From: UBA10646 sp046296295
GTDB taxonomy: Bacteria > Bacteroidota > Bacteroidia > Chitinophagales > Chitinophagaceae
DNA: 64,000 nt
Assembly: GCA_046296295.1 (NCBI GenBank)
Contig: JBKBLG010000004.1
Span: forward strand, 62,001 to 126,000
Direction of reading: 5' to 3'
The position numbers and the translations under genes were made by a program. Below the pieces are notes generated by a model, which saw only the letters and a program-made list of their open reading frames with translations, made no database searches and was not told where the DNA came from. Positions 17,156 to 26,108 of the stretch are shown in pieces (position 1 is the first letter of the stretch; every line of letters starts with the position of its first letter).

Positions 17156-18676
17156 TTAACTCACCAGTACTTCGCCCGACATTTCGGGTGGTATTGGTAG
17201 GTTCATGAGATGTAAAATGGTTGGGGCAATATCGCCTAACTTACCTGCTTTTACTTGTTTTACGGTATCGTTACCAATCACAAACAGTGGTACAAGATTT
17301 AATGAGTGTTGTGTGTTCGGAGTGCCATCGTCGTTCACCATAAAATCGGCATTACCATGATCGGCAGTAAGCACAATGGTATAGCCATGTGCCAGGCCGG
17401 CTGTTACCACACGCTGCACACAAGCGTCTACCGTTTCAACAGCTTTCACAACAGCACTAAATACACCCGTATGGCCTACCATATCGGCGTTAGCAAAGTT
17501 CAAACAAATAAAATCGGCTGTTTCGGCTTCTATTTTAGGAACCAATGTGTCGGTAATACCTTGAGCACTCATTTCGGGTTGCAAATCGTAGGTGGCCACC
17601 TTCGGACTAGGTACAATTATGCGTTCTTCACCCTCGAAAGGCTGCTCTCTACCACCACTAAAAAAGAAGGTTACGTGCGGATATTTTTCTGTTTCGGCAA
17701 TGCGAATTTGTGTTTTGCCATGTGCTGCCAACACCTCTCCGAGTGTATTGTTAAGATTATCAGTTTCAAAAATTACGTGTACGTTATTAAATGTTTTATC
17801 GTACTCCGTCATAGTGGTGTAGTGCAGTTCGAGGGGCTGCATTTGCTGCTCTGGAAAAGCCTTTTGCGTAAGTACTTCGGTAATTTCGCGGCATCGGTCT
17901 GTTCTGAAGTTAAAGCAAATAACCGCATCGCCATTGGCAATAGTACCTTTACCTTGCGGTAAATTTTTGTTCACAATAGGTTGAATGAACTCATCGGTTA
18001 CACCAGCTTCGTAGCTAGCTGTAATACTGGCAAGAAGGTCGCTACTAGCTTCTCCTTGGCCATGTACTAACGCATCGTAAGCGAGCTTCACACGCTCCCA
18101 GCGCTTATCTCTATCCATTGCATAGTATCTTCCGGTGATGGAAGCAATGGTACCTACACTTTGTTGTAAGTGTTGTTGTAGTTGGTCTATGAAACCGTAA
18201 CCGCTTTTAGGATCGCAATCGCGGCCATCGGTAAAGGCGTGAATGTATACCTCTGTTAAGCCTGCCGCCTTACAAGCATCAGTAATTGCCATTACATGAT
18301 GTATGTGGCTATGTACACCGCCATCGCTTACTAAGCCAATTAAGTGTAAGGGCTTGTTGTTTGTTTTAGCGTAGGCAATAGCTTGTTGCAAGCTACTGTT
18401 TGCCGCAAATGAGCCATTTCGAATAGCTACATTAATACGTTGCAATTCTTGATACACAATACGCCCCGCCCCCAAATTCAGGTGTCCAACTTCACTGTTG
18501 CCCATTTGCCCATCGGGAAGGCCTACGGCTTCGCCACAGGTTACCAAAGTAGCATTTGGATATTGGTGATATAAGCTATCTACAAAGGGGGTATTGGCTT
18601 GCTGTATTGCATCGGCATTGGTTACCTTGCCTAAGCCCCAGCCATCCATAATGATTAAAATGGTTTTCTTACTCAT
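17156..18676 (-). CDS. gpmI: 2,3-bisphosphoglycerate-independent phosphoglycerate mutase
   Basis: Glycolytic/gluconeogenic Mn-dependent enzyme interconverting 3- and 2-phosphoglycerate. Alkaline-phosphatase-fold motifs are intact: ILIIMDGWG at the start (metal-binding Asp), MGNSEVGHLNLGAGR with the phospho-Ser, HIHAFTDGRD, FFFSGGRE, and TADHGNAD with metal ligands. The start at 18676 (MSKKTILIIMDGWG) is preferred; upstream codons to 18721 would add a hydrophobic run absent from the family. That leaves 506 residues, the normal length. An imperfect genome word lies in frame at 17952. Confidence 0.95.
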   Translation of the reverse strand: MSKKTILIIMDGWGLGKVTNADAIQQANTPFVDSLYHQYPNATLVTCGEAVGLPDGQMGNSEVGHLNLGAGRIVYQELQRINVAIRNGSFAANSSLQQAIAYAKTNNKPLHLIGLVSDGGVHSHIHHVMAITDACKAAGLTEVYIHAFTDGRDCDPKSGYGFIDQLQQHLQQSVGTIASITGRYYAMDRDKRWERVKLAYDALVHGQGEASSDLLASITASYEAGVTDEFIQPIVNKNLPQGKGTIANGDAVICFNFRTDRCREITEVLTQKAFPEQQMQPLELHYTTMTEYDKTFNNVHVIFETDNLNNTLGEVLAAHGKTQIRIAETEKYPHVTFFFSGGREQPFEGEERIIVPSPKVATYDLQPEMSAQGITDTLVPKIEAETADFICLNFANADMVGHTGVFSAVVKAVETVDACVQRVVTAGLAHGYTIVLTADHGNADFMVNDDGTPNTQHSLNLVPLFVIGNDTVKQVKAGKLGDIAPTILHLMNLPIPPEMSGEVLVS

Positions 18677-18718
18677 GTGGGTAAAGATAAATGTAAATGC
18701 TGTTGCTGTTGCGAATTG

Positions 18719-18732
18719 CATTTACCGTAAGG
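18719..18732. repeat. genome word, CATTTACCGTAAGG
   Basis: Exact copy between gpmI and the ricT hairpin, with AAGG facing the hairpin 8 bp away. Confidence 0.85.
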
Positions 18733-18740
18733 TAGATAGC

Positions 18741-18777
18741 AAAAAATACGGGTCGCCTTCGGCGACCCGTATTTTTT
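18741..18777. terminator. hairpin terminator between ricT and gpmI
   Basis: AAAAAATACGGGTCGCC, loop TTC, GGCGACCCGTATTTTTT: perfect 17-bp arms with a C(UUCG)G-type loop. It separates ricT from gpmI on the minus strand. Its GGGTCGCC core also occurs in the hairpin at 46056. Confidence 0.85.
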
Positions 18778-18845
18778 TATAGATAAGCCATTTCAAACAC
18801 AGCTTTTAAGACTATCGGTTGTTAGATATCGCTGTTTTTTGTTGC

Positions 18846-20267
18846 CTAATTTTTATGATCTGAAGGTGGTTGTGGTGGTTTGTTGCCGCCATTACCGCTT
18901 GGTTTATTACCCTGCAGACGGCCACTATGTGGCGGCCTTTTGTGTGAACTGTTATGCGGTGGCCTGCTACCACTTTGACCATCTTGCTGTGGGCGTTGTT
19001 GCGGTGGTCGCTGTTCGTTTCGTGGCGGTTGTGGCTTAGCACTATCTTGATTGCCTTGTGGCGGCCTATTACCCATAGGCTGACCAGGCTTGTTATTTGA
19101 ACGAGGGGGTTGTTGGCGCTGCTGTACATGCTGGCCCCGACGTTCTTCGTTGCGCCTACGTTGTTGGGTACGTTCTAAACTACGCAGACTTATCTGTCCG
19201 ACTACATCTACAAACTGCGGCTCTATTATTTTAGGCTTGCCGCCTACTAATTCAACCGCACCGAGATCGTCGGGTTGTTGGCCTTGGCGGTTAAGCATGC
19301 GTATTTCGCGAACCCTTTCAATAGTAAGGGGATACTGCTTATTACTATCGGGCAGTATGTACCACATAAGGTTCTTGAAAATATCTTTTTTTATTAGGAT
19401 GGCTCTGCCACGTTGAACTTCTAATACTTCGGCATCGTTCGGGAAGTGTTGAAGTGCATCGAGGTAGGTATCGAGCTCGTAGTTTAAACAGCATTTCAAG
19501 CGGCCGCATTGTCCGCTCAGCTTAGTTTGATTAATGCTTAAATTCTGGTAGCGTGCTGCTGTGGTATTTACACTTTTGAAATCGTGTAGCCATGTACTAC
19601 AGCATAACTCTCGGCCACAACTGCCGATACCACCTACTTTGGCCGCTTCTTGGCGAATACCAATTTGCCGCATTTCTACCTTTAGCTTGAAATCGCTGGC
19701 AAAAATTTTAATCATTTCTCTGAAATCTACCCGATCATCGGCAGTATAAAAGAAGGTGGCTTTTTTGCCATCGGCCTGAATTTCTACCTCACTTAACTTC
19801 ATTTGTAAGTTTAGCTGGCGAGCTATGGCTCGGCTACGTGCAAGCACTTCTTGCTCTCTGCTTTTCTGATACCGGTAGCTTTCAATATCTTTTTCGTGGC
19901 TGCGACGAAGTATTTTTTTCATTTCGGAGCTATCTTCTGCAACGCCCATTTTCTTCATTTGTAACCTTACCAACTCGCCGGTAAGGCTTACTTCGCCAAC
20001 ATCGTAACCACTTACACCTTCTACGGTAACCAAATCTCCTTTTTCAAAGTATTGGAGTGTGGTATTTCTGAAAAACTCTTTGCGGCTACCCTGCTTGAAC
20101 GATACTTCTACTACCCTACAGTTACTTTCAGGATCGCTAAAGGGTAAATTACGAAGCCAATCGTGCACATTCATTCTGTTACAACCACCGCTGCTGCAAC
20201 CGCCGTTGCTTTTACAGCCCGATGGTTTGCCATCGGCACCTTTAGTGCCACAACTTCCACAACCCAT
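18846..20267 (-). CDS. ricT: PSP1/RicT-family protein with disordered basic tail
   Basis: Homologue of RicT (YaaT), part of the RicAFT complex that in Bacillus binds Fe-S clusters and RNase Y. Here a Cys-rich N-terminus (GCGSCG, GCSSGGCN) is followed by the PSP1 core (about 35-310). The core has VEVSFKQGSRKEFF, the Cys motif GGIGSCGRELCCSTW, and SGQCGRLKCCLNYE. About 120 residues of Arg/Gln/Pro/Asn-rich low complexity close the protein, as in Bacteroidota homologues. It lies in a minus-strand block with yicC, gldH and holB upstream, separated from holB by a 396-bp gap. Confidence 0.88.
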   Translation of the reverse strand: MGCGSCGTKGADGKPSGCKSNGGCSSGGCNRMNVHDWLRNLPFSDPESNCRVVEVSFKQGSRKEFFRNTTLQYFEKGDLVTVEGVSGYDVGEVSLTGELVRLQMKKMGVAEDSSEMKKILRRSHEKDIESYRYQKSREQEVLARSRAIARQLNLQMKLSEVEIQADGKKATFFYTADDRVDFREMIKIFASDFKLKVEMRQIGIRQEAAKVGGIGSCGRELCCSTWLHDFKSVNTTAARYQNLSINQTKLSGQCGRLKCCLNYELDTYLDALQHFPNDAEVLEVQRGRAILIKKDIFKNLMWYILPDSNKQYPLTIERVREIRMLNRQGQQPDDLGAVELVGGKPKIIEPQFVDVVGQISLRSLERTQQRRRNEERRGQHVQQRQQPPRSNNKPGQPMGNRPPQGNQDSAKPQPPRNEQRPPQQRPQQDGQSGSRPPHNSSHKRPPHSGRLQGNKPSGNGGNKPPQPPSDHKN

Positions 20268-20663
20268 GCTATCTCAATTTTTCGTTGATGGTAAATGTAT
20301 TGGCGACGCTATAATATAAGATTGGTTTGTAACGATCTGCAAGCAAGTAGCTTGTGTTGTGTCACTCACTTTAACACCTGTGCTACTATGAGCAAGCAGG
20401 CGTACCATTATTATACTGCACAGCTAATAACTTTAGCTGTGTTGGGTATAAATATATTAAGGCAATAAACGATTGTTGCTGCCATGAAATACAAAAGTTC
20501 AAGTGTGCGACGCAACGGCAGCTGCCCATTGTACTTACTGCCGATACCATCTTATATATTTTGTCGGGCTGCCCGTTGGGCAGCCACGTCAAAAATAGGC
20601 AAAACCCTCGGTTTTACTAATGTGTGTTGGTATTTGTAGGCTTGGTGGAGCTTATTAACATGC
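20268..20663. other. gap without a supported gene; one short hairpin
   Basis: No convincing reading frame, tRNA or repeat unit is visible. A GC-rich hairpin GGCTGCCC-GTT-GGGCAGCC lies at 20567-20585. It has no U run on the holB side, so its role as a terminator is doubtful. Confidence 0.5.
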
Positions 20664-21878
20664 TTATACGGCAGTAATAAACTGTTTTTCATGCACGATA
20701 TGCCGTATTTTAATGCTCAGGGCATGAAATAACATTTTGCTATTAGCATTACGCTCAATGTAATATGCGGCTTTATCGAGTTCTTCTACAATTGCTTGTA
20801 GCTGATAAAAACCAATCATTCGATGAATGCGGTGTGCCAGTTCGCGTTCGGCATTGGCCATAGGTACGGCAGCGTCGCCTAAAATGCGTAATCGTAACGA
20901 TTGTGCCAGCAGATGATTGAAAAATTGTAAGAATTGTTTTTGTTTTTCGCGGCCAAGCTTATTCATTTCATCTACCCACTTCGCCTCTGCGGCAGGGCCT
21001 TGTCGTAAGGATGCGTTTAAGCAATCTCGAACGAGCACCAACCAATCGTGGCCGGCATGGGCAATTTGTTGCAGGGCTTCGCGGTAGTTGCCATCACAAA
21101 TATTTGCTACCTGAAGTGCTAATTCGGGTGCTGTTTGGTTGCGGTGTACCAGTGCATCGGCCACTTCTTGAGGATGCAACTTGGGTACTTTAATGAGTTG
21201 GCAACGACTTCGGATGGTTAATAATATCTGCTCTTCATTTTCGGCAACGAGCAGAAAAATGGTATTTGGTGGTGGCTCTTCTATGAGTTTAAGTAGCTTG
21301 TTACCCATATTGCCGAGGTACTCGGGCATCCAAAGCACTAGTACCTTGTATCTGCTTTGGTAGGCCTTTAAACTTAGCTTGCGGCTAATTTCATCGCACT
21401 CGCGGCCGGTTATATTGCCTTGTTTATTTTCGGCGTTGATGCTTTGTAGCCAGTCGTAGGCATTTCCGTAAGGGAACTGTTGGAAAAAACTGCGGAAATC
21501 GGCTATAAAATCGTTGCTTACAGGTTGTTCGCCACTTTTTTTAGAAATAACCGGAAAGCTAAAATGCAAATCGGGGTGTTGCAACGCTGCAGCACTAACA
21601 TAAGCTGGTTGTGCTGCAATATCGTTCGGATGAATAAAAGCAGGTACATTATTATCGGTTGGTAATGGCGTAAATCCACCAAATAAATCGGCCACAGGTT
21701 CTGTGGCAGCCTGCTGCGGCAAGCTCACCAAATACTGTGCAAAAGCTACAGCAAGCGGCAGCGCACCACTTCCTTCTTTACCCAAAAAGAGCAATGCATG
21801 GCTCAACCGATTGTTTGCTACTAAATCGATTAGGTGCTGTTTCACCTCTTGTTGTCCAATTACATCAGAAAAAAGCAT
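20664..21878 (-). CDS. holB: DNA polymerase III subunit delta'
   Basis: Clamp-loader subunit of the AAA+ type. It starts with FSDVIGQQEVKQHLIDLVANNRLSHALLFLG, as in bacterial delta'/gamma subunits. The P-loop position reads GKEGSGALPLA, a degenerate non-hydrolysing Walker A typical of delta'. The KVLVLWMPEYLGNMGNKLLKLIEEPPPNTIFLL segment and the IRSRCQ sensor motif follow. The 404 residues include the C-terminal collar helices. A genome word overlaps the region just upstream of its ATG (21880-21893), and a deleted copy (21461-21473) lies inside. Confidence 0.9.
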   Translation of the reverse strand: MLFSDVIGQQEVKQHLIDLVANNRLSHALLFLGKEGSGALPLAVAFAQYLVSLPQQAATEPVADLFGGFTPLPTDNNVPAFIHPNDIAAQPAYVSAAALQHPDLHFSFPVISKKSGEQPVSNDFIADFRSFFQQFPYGNAYDWLQSINAENKQGNITGRECDEISRKLSLKAYQSRYKVLVLWMPEYLGNMGNKLLKLIEEPPPNTIFLLVAENEEQILLTIRSRCQLIKVPKLHPQEVADALVHRNQTAPELALQVANICDGNYREALQQIAHAGHDWLVLVRDCLNASLRQGPAAEAKWVDEMNKLGREKQKQFLQFFNHLLAQSLRLRILGDAAVPMANAERELAHRIHRMIGFYQLQAIVEELDKAAYYIERNANSKMLFHALSIKIRHIVHEKQFITAV

Positions 21879-21879
21879 G

Positions 21880-21893
21880 CCTTACGGTAAATA
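21880..21893. repeat. genome word, CCTTACGGTAAATA, at the holB start
   Basis: Begins 2 bp upstream of the holB ATG, so it occupies the translation initiation region between gldH and holB. It is the last copy before the 10.6-kb stretch that lacks the word. Confidence 0.7.
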
Positions 21894-21921
21894 TTACGAT
21901 GATGGTGATGATAATCAGTAA

Positions 21922-22398
21922 TTATGGTACTCTTTCAACACGTATTCCGGCATTCAACACATTGGTCAATGGGTTTTCACGCATGGTATGTTGTAGTGTG
22001 AATTGGTAGGTACCCAACATTAAGTTAACGGGATATTGATTAATACGAATTCTGTGTTCAAAGATATCGTCCATACCTTTAGCGAGCCAACCATTCGCAT
22101 TGGTAGCAAGTGGTAGTTCTAACATTTGTGTTTCAGGCTTGCCATGAGGTGCTCGTGTGGTAACATTTACCCACATATTATTGAAGTGATAGGCATCGGT
22201 ATGGCGTAGCACTATGTATAAATTGTAGGGCTTTGTGGTATCAGTGATGTTAAAGGTAAAGCTGGGCTTCACTGAATCGGCCCATGTATGCGTGGGAAAA
22301 TACTCCGTACGTTCATATACGTTGATATTAGTGCAAGCACCACTTACTACAACCAACGTAACCATACAAACAGCAACATACAACTGCTTTATAACCAT
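21922..22398 (-). CDS. gldH: gliding motility lipoprotein GldH
   Basis: Small lipoprotein required for gliding in Flavobacterium, probably acting at the cell envelope with the gliding/T9SS machinery. The 158 residues begin with a signal peptide and lipobox VSGAC (Cys near 22). The GldH pattern follows: VYERTEYFPTHTW, a beta-rich middle (LYIVLRHTDAYHFNNMW), and LGTYQFTLQHTMRENPL near the end. The ATG overlaps the yicC stop by 1 bp, so they are translationally coupled. This fits the T9SS substrate encoded nearby. Confidence 0.9.
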   Translation of the reverse strand: MVIKQLYVAVCMVTLVVVSGACTNINVYERTEYFPTHTWADSVKPSFTFNITDTTKPYNLYIVLRHTDAYHFNNMWVNVTTRAPHGKPETQMLELPLATNANGWLAKGMDDIFEHRIRINQYPVNLMLGTYQFTLQHTMRENPLTNVLNAGIRVERVP

Positions 22399-23273
22399 TA
22401 CAATACGTTTAAAATTTGTTCTTTGGCTTTTTCTAATTCGTCTTTCATGAGCACAACAATTTTCTGGATGTCGGCATCGTAGGCTTTGCTACCGGTAGTG
22501 TTAATTTCTCTGCCAATTTCTTGAATAATGAACGATAGTTTTTTGCCCTTACCTTTATCGGGTTCTTGCAGCATAGTTTTGAAATACTGCAAATGATTCG
22601 ATAAACGTACCTGTTCTTCGCTAATATCTATTTTCTCGATATAATAAATTAACTCTTGCTCTAGGCGGTTAGTATCGTAATGTTCAGGGCCTAATTGCTC
22701 TTCGAGCAATTTCACCAAACCTTCTTTGATTTTTGTACGACGATTGGGGGCCAACGCTTGAATAGCAGCTTGGTGTTGGGTTATAGCGGCAATACGTTGC
22801 AACAAATCTGCTTCTAGTGCTGCGCCTTCTTCTTTTCGATGTTGGTTGAGTGCTTCTATGGCCGAAGATAGTACCGGTATAAAACTATGATACTCGGCTT
22901 CGCTCAATATTTCTGTAGGTGGTGCTACTACTTCCGGCATGCGCAAGATAGCAGCTAAAACCCCCTCCATATTCCAGCCCTTTTCTGCTGCAATTTGTTG
23001 CAGCGGCTCGTAATATGCAGCCACTAAATCGGTATTAATAGCCAACGATTTTGCTGCACCATTTTGTTTTAGATAAATGCTACACTCTACGCTGCCACGC
23101 TCTAAGCTAGCAGCAATACGGTTGCGAATATCAATTTCGTAGGGTTTCAATAAACTGGGCAGTGTAAGCCTAACATCAAGCTGCTTGCCGTTAAGGCTAC
23201 GTATGTCTACAATAAAATTTTTATCGCCTATGGTTTGCTCGGCCCTTCCGAAGCCGGTCATTGAAAAAAGCAT
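22398..23273 (-). CDS. yicC: YicC-family endoribonuclease
   Basis: YicC/YloC RNase family; the E. coli member cleaves small RNAs such as RyhB. The N-terminal MLFSMTGFGRAE is diagnostic, as is the C-terminal SFIIQEIGREINTTGSKA. The ATG at 23273 is chosen because homologues start immediately before SMTGFG. The length of about 291 is normal. It is the first gene of the yicC-gldH-holB run. It lacks the genome word. Confidence 0.92.
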   Translation of the reverse strand: MLFSMTGFGRAEQTIGDKNFIVDIRSLNGKQLDVRLTLPSLLKPYEIDIRNRIAASLERGSVECSIYLKQNGAAKSLAINTDLVAAYYEPLQQIAAEKGWNMEGVLAAILRMPEVVAPPTEILSEAEYHSFIPVLSSAIEALNQHRKEEGAALEADLLQRIAAITQHQAAIQALAPNRRTKIKEGLVKLLEEQLGPEHYDTNRLEQELIYYIEKIDISEEQVRLSNHLQYFKTMLQEPDKGKGKKLSFIIQEIGREINTTGSKAYDADIQKIVVLMKDELEKAKEQILNVL

Positions 23274-23511
23274 CCGCAAGTATTTAGTATGGCAAAGTAA
23301 GCAGCTTTAAGCATATCTTTTTGTTATAGGCAAGCGTAACAAACAACAAAACAACCATTGAACTGACTGAAAATATAAAATAACAGGACGACATATAAAC
23401 TTAACAGCAGACTTTTTCTGACACGAAATCCCAACACTTCGTGATAACAGCGATGGGCCTTAAAAACATAAATTAGCAGTCTAAAAAAGAATTCTTATTT
23501 AAAAGAGGATA

Positions 23512-25176
23512 ATGGCAAAACAAAAAGCGACCCTTCGACAGGCTCAGGGTAAAAACGAAGAACCCCTCGAAAAACAACTCTGGAAAGCAGCCGACAAACT
23601 CCGCAAGAACATTGATGCTGCGGAATACAAACACATTGTATTGGGGTTAATCTTCCTGAAATATATCTCCGATGCTTTTGAAGAATTGTATGCAAAACTA
23701 AAAGCAGACGAAGCCAACGGTGCAGACCCCGAAGACAAAGACGAATACAAAGCAGAAAATGTGTTCTTTGTACCGCAGGATGCCCGATGGAATTATTTGC
23801 AATCGAAAGCCAAACAACCTGAAATCGGAAAGTTTGTGGACGATGCCATGGATGCTATTGAAAAAGAAAATGCTTCCCTCAAAGGCGTGTTGCCCAAGGT
23901 ATATGCCCGACAAAATTTGGACCCGACAAGTTTGGGTGAACTGATTGACCTGATTGGCAACATTGCCTTAGGCGATGCCAAAGCAAGAAGTGCCGATGTG
24001 CTCGGACACGTTTTTGAATATTTTCTGGGTGAGTTTGCCTTGGCAGAAGGCAAGAAAGGCGGACAGTTCTACACGCCAAGAAGCGTGGTGGAATTATTGG
24101 TGGAGATGCTGGAACCCTACAAAGGACGAGTGTTTGACCCTTGCTGTGGTTCGGGTGGAATGTTTGTGCAGAGCTTGAAATTTGTTGATAGCCATGCAGG
24201 CCGTGTAAACGATATCTCCATTTACGGACAAGAGAGCAACCAAACCACCTGGCGACTGGCTAAAATGAACCTGGCCATTCGTGGCATTGATAGCTCACAG
24301 GTGAAATGGAACAACGAAGGTTCTTTCTTAAACGATGCACACAAAGACCTGAAAGCTGATTTTATAATTGCCAATCCACCGTTTAATGTGAGTGATTGGG
24401 GCGGTGAATTGATGCGGAATGATGGACGTTGGCAATACGGCATACCACCCACAGGCAACGCCAACTTTGCCTGGATGCAACATTTTATTTACCACTTAGC
24501 ACCCAACGGACAAGCTGGTGTGGTGTTGGCAAAAGGTGCTTTGACCTCTAAAACCTCAGGCGAAGGCGAGATTAGAAAAGCACTGGTTGAAAACGGCTTG
24601 ATTGATTGCATTGTAAACCTACCGGCCAAATTGTTTTTAAATACCCAGATTCCTGCTGCCTTATGGTTTATGAGCCGCAACCGTAAAAACGGAAAATTCC
24701 ACCACCCCGCCACCACAGGTGGCACCCCTCCACGGGAGGGGAATTTTCGAGACCGCAGCAACGAGATTTTATTTATTGATGCCCGCAACTTGGGCCATTT
24801 GATCAACCGCAGAACCCGTGAACTCTCACCAGAAGACATTGCCAAAATTGCCGGCACTTACCACGCCTGGAGAAATTCCCCTCCTTTGGAGGGGGCAGGG
24901 GGTGGTCAATTCCCCCCCACTGGAGGGGTGCCCGAAGGGCGGGGTGGTTACGAAGACATCCCCGGCTTTTGTGCCTCCGCCCCCATCAGCAAAGTGAGAG
25001 AACTCGACTATGTGCTTACACCGGGCCGCTATGTAGGCTTACCCGATGAAGAAGACGACTTCAATTTTGCCGAACGCTTTACCTGCTTAAAAGCAGAACT
25101 GCAAGCACAGATGGCAGAGGAAACAGAATTAAACGATAGAATCAAAAGGAACTTGCATAAAATTCAAATTATCTAA
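23512..25176 (+). CDS. hsdM: type I restriction-modification system methylase subunit HsdM
   Basis: N6-adenine methyltransferase subunit. An N-terminal helical HsdM_N domain (EKQLWKAADKLRKNID, GLIFLKYISDAFEE) is followed by the SAM-binding motif FDPCCGSGGMFVQ (near 208) and catalytic NPPF at 288-291. ILFIDARNLG and VLTPGRYVGLP come later. Three foreign segments are embedded in frame: a palindrome at residues 7-13 (23530-23550), an AATTCCCC-type element after SRNRKNGKFH (24701-24744), and two tandem copies after TYHAWR (24874-24948). All fall in loops between conserved blocks and leave the frame open. The 231 bp upstream show no gene or clear promoter. Confidence 0.95.
   Translation: MAKQKATLRQAQGKNEEPLEKQLWKAADKLRKNIDAAEYKHIVLGLIFLKYISDAFEELYAKLKADEANGADPEDKDEYKAENVFFVPQDARWNYLQSKAKQPEIGKFVDDAMDAIEKENASLKGVLPKVYARQNLDPTSLGELIDLIGNIALGDAKARSADVLGHVFEYFLGEFALAEGKKGGQFYTPRSVVELLVEMLEPYKGRVFDPCCGSGGMFVQSLKFVDSHAGRVNDISIYGQESNQTTWRLAKMNLAIRGIDSSQVKWNNEGSFLNDAHKDLKADFIIANPPFNVSDWGGELMRNDGRWQYGIPPTGNANFAWMQHFIYHLAPNGQAGVVLAKGALTSKTSGEGEIRKALVENGLIDCIVNLPAKLFLNTQIPAALWFMSRNRKNGKFHHPATTGGTPPREGNFRDRSNEILFIDARNLGHLINRRTRELSPEDIAKIAGTYHAWRNSPPLEGAGGGQFPPTGGVPEGRGGYEDIPGFCASAPISKVRELDYVLTPGRYVGLPDEEDDFNFAERFTCLKAELQAQMAEETELNDRIKRNLHKIQII
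23530..23550. repeat. in-frame palindromic repeat in hsdM
   Basis: ACCCTTCGACAGGCTCAGGG plus T: a quasi-palindrome translated as TLRQAQG near the HsdM N-terminus. The word TTCGACAGGCTCAGGG is a familiar dispersed repeat in Bacteroidota genomes. It is unrelated to the other two repeat families here. Confidence 0.55.
24701..24744 (-). repeat. in-frame palindromic element, reverse orientation
   Basis: ACCACCCCGCC...GGCACCCCTCC, a short loop, GGGAGGGGAATT. It is translated as HPATTGGTPPREGNF within HsdM. It is the reverse complement of the AATTCCCCTCC...GGGGTGGT family. Confidence 0.75.
24874..24948 (+). repeat. two tandem in-frame palindromic elements
   Basis: Copies at 24874-24907 and 24908-24948, both starting AATTCCCC and ending GGGGTGGT. 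Total 75 bp (25 codons), giving NSPPLEGAGGGQFPP and GGVPEGRGG inside HsdM. Confidence 0.8.
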
Positions 25177-25187
25177 TTTTCAATAAA

Positions 25188-26108
25188 ATGAACTACGACA
25201 TAAAACTCATTAATAATTTCGAAGGTAAAGGGCGTATTGAACTTGACCGAATGGAATTTTTGGCAAAGCACATAAAAAGCATTGCTCAAAAGGCTTTACT
25301 GCTGCAACTCTATGGCTATAGTAAGGTTTCAATGCCAAAGAACTTAAATAAATATCTGCATGTATTTCTAACACAAACTGCCGGGGTTGATGGTAATACT
25401 ATTCTCACGTTGGATGCAGATAATTTTCAAAATATCCTAGTACAGTTAGATTTATTTAAAGAGAAACAAGCTCTAAATACACTTACACCAATGGCTTTAG
25501 TGATTAAGTCATTCACTGCTGCATTATATGATGAAGAAGATAAAAATATGATTGATGAACCGCTTATTGATGAATTATTAAAGTTTAAAAAGTTTTTTCA
25601 AACTGATACAGAAAAAGTATTACTTACTAACCGGAGTACAATACCGGAAATTGAATTTTCTCGAAAAGAAATAGATAAAATCGAGAGCTTATTTAAAACA
25701 ATACCACAACCACAAAAAACAGTGGTAGCCGGTGTGATTGATGAAATGAAGTTTTCAAGAGAGCAGGTAATTTTAACTACCACTGAAAATAAAAAGATAG
25801 TAGTAATTGTTGCCAAGGAGCTTTTTCAAGACTTAAAGGAGTTTTTTGGACAGGAAATAGCCATCAATGGAATGGCTCATTTTAAGCCGGGAGGGCAATT
25901 ATCGTATGTTAAAATGGAAAGCTTTGGCAATGCGGGGAAAGCCGCAAAAATATTATCAAGAAAGCCGGATAAAATGAACATGCAACAGCAGATTGCTTTA
26001 CAAATCAGAGAAGGGAAAAAACGAAATCCAATGGATGAAATCATTGGAACATGGCCCGGAAATGAGACAGACGAAGAATTTGAGAAAATGCTAAAAGACC
26101 TTGACTAA
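25188..26108 (+). CDS. putative antitoxin partner of the PIN protein
   Basis: A 306-residue protein I cannot place in a named family. Its C-terminus (MDEIIGTWPGNETDEEF) closely resembles the toxin-neutralising tail of many PIN-toxin antitoxins (xxIIGTWPGDExxEE). The body contains a helical N-terminal region and a mixed middle (DEMKFSREQVILTT) with no clear DNA-binding motif. Its stop overlaps the PIN start by 1 bp (TAATG), the usual antitoxin-toxin coupling. It lies between hsdM and hsdS, so it may guard or regulate the restriction operon. The function is inferred only from the tail and position. Confidence 0.55.
   Translation: MNYDIKLINNFEGKGRIELDRMEFLAKHIKSIAQKALLLQLYGYSKVSMPKNLNKYLHVFLTQTAGVDGNTILTLDADNFQNILVQLDLFKEKQALNTLTPMALVIKSFTAALYDEEDKNMIDEPLIDELLKFKKFFQTDTEKVLLTNRSTIPEIEFSRKEIDKIESLFKTIPQPQKTVVAGVIDEMKFSREQVILTTTENKKIVVIVAKELFQDLKEFFGQEIAINGMAHFKPGGQLSYVKMESFGNAGKAAKILSRKPDKMNMQQQIALQIREGKKRNPMDEIIGTWPGNETDEEFEKMLKDLD

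Noticed and set aside
20386..20592. A 68-codon minus-strand frame in the holB-ricT gap
   Set aside because: Composition looks random and it crosses the hairpin at 20567; no supporting feature.
24697..24950. HsdM insertions as assembly errors or frameshifts
   Set aside because: Each is a recognisable copy of a repeat seen several times, and the HsdM frame remains open with conserved blocks on both sides.
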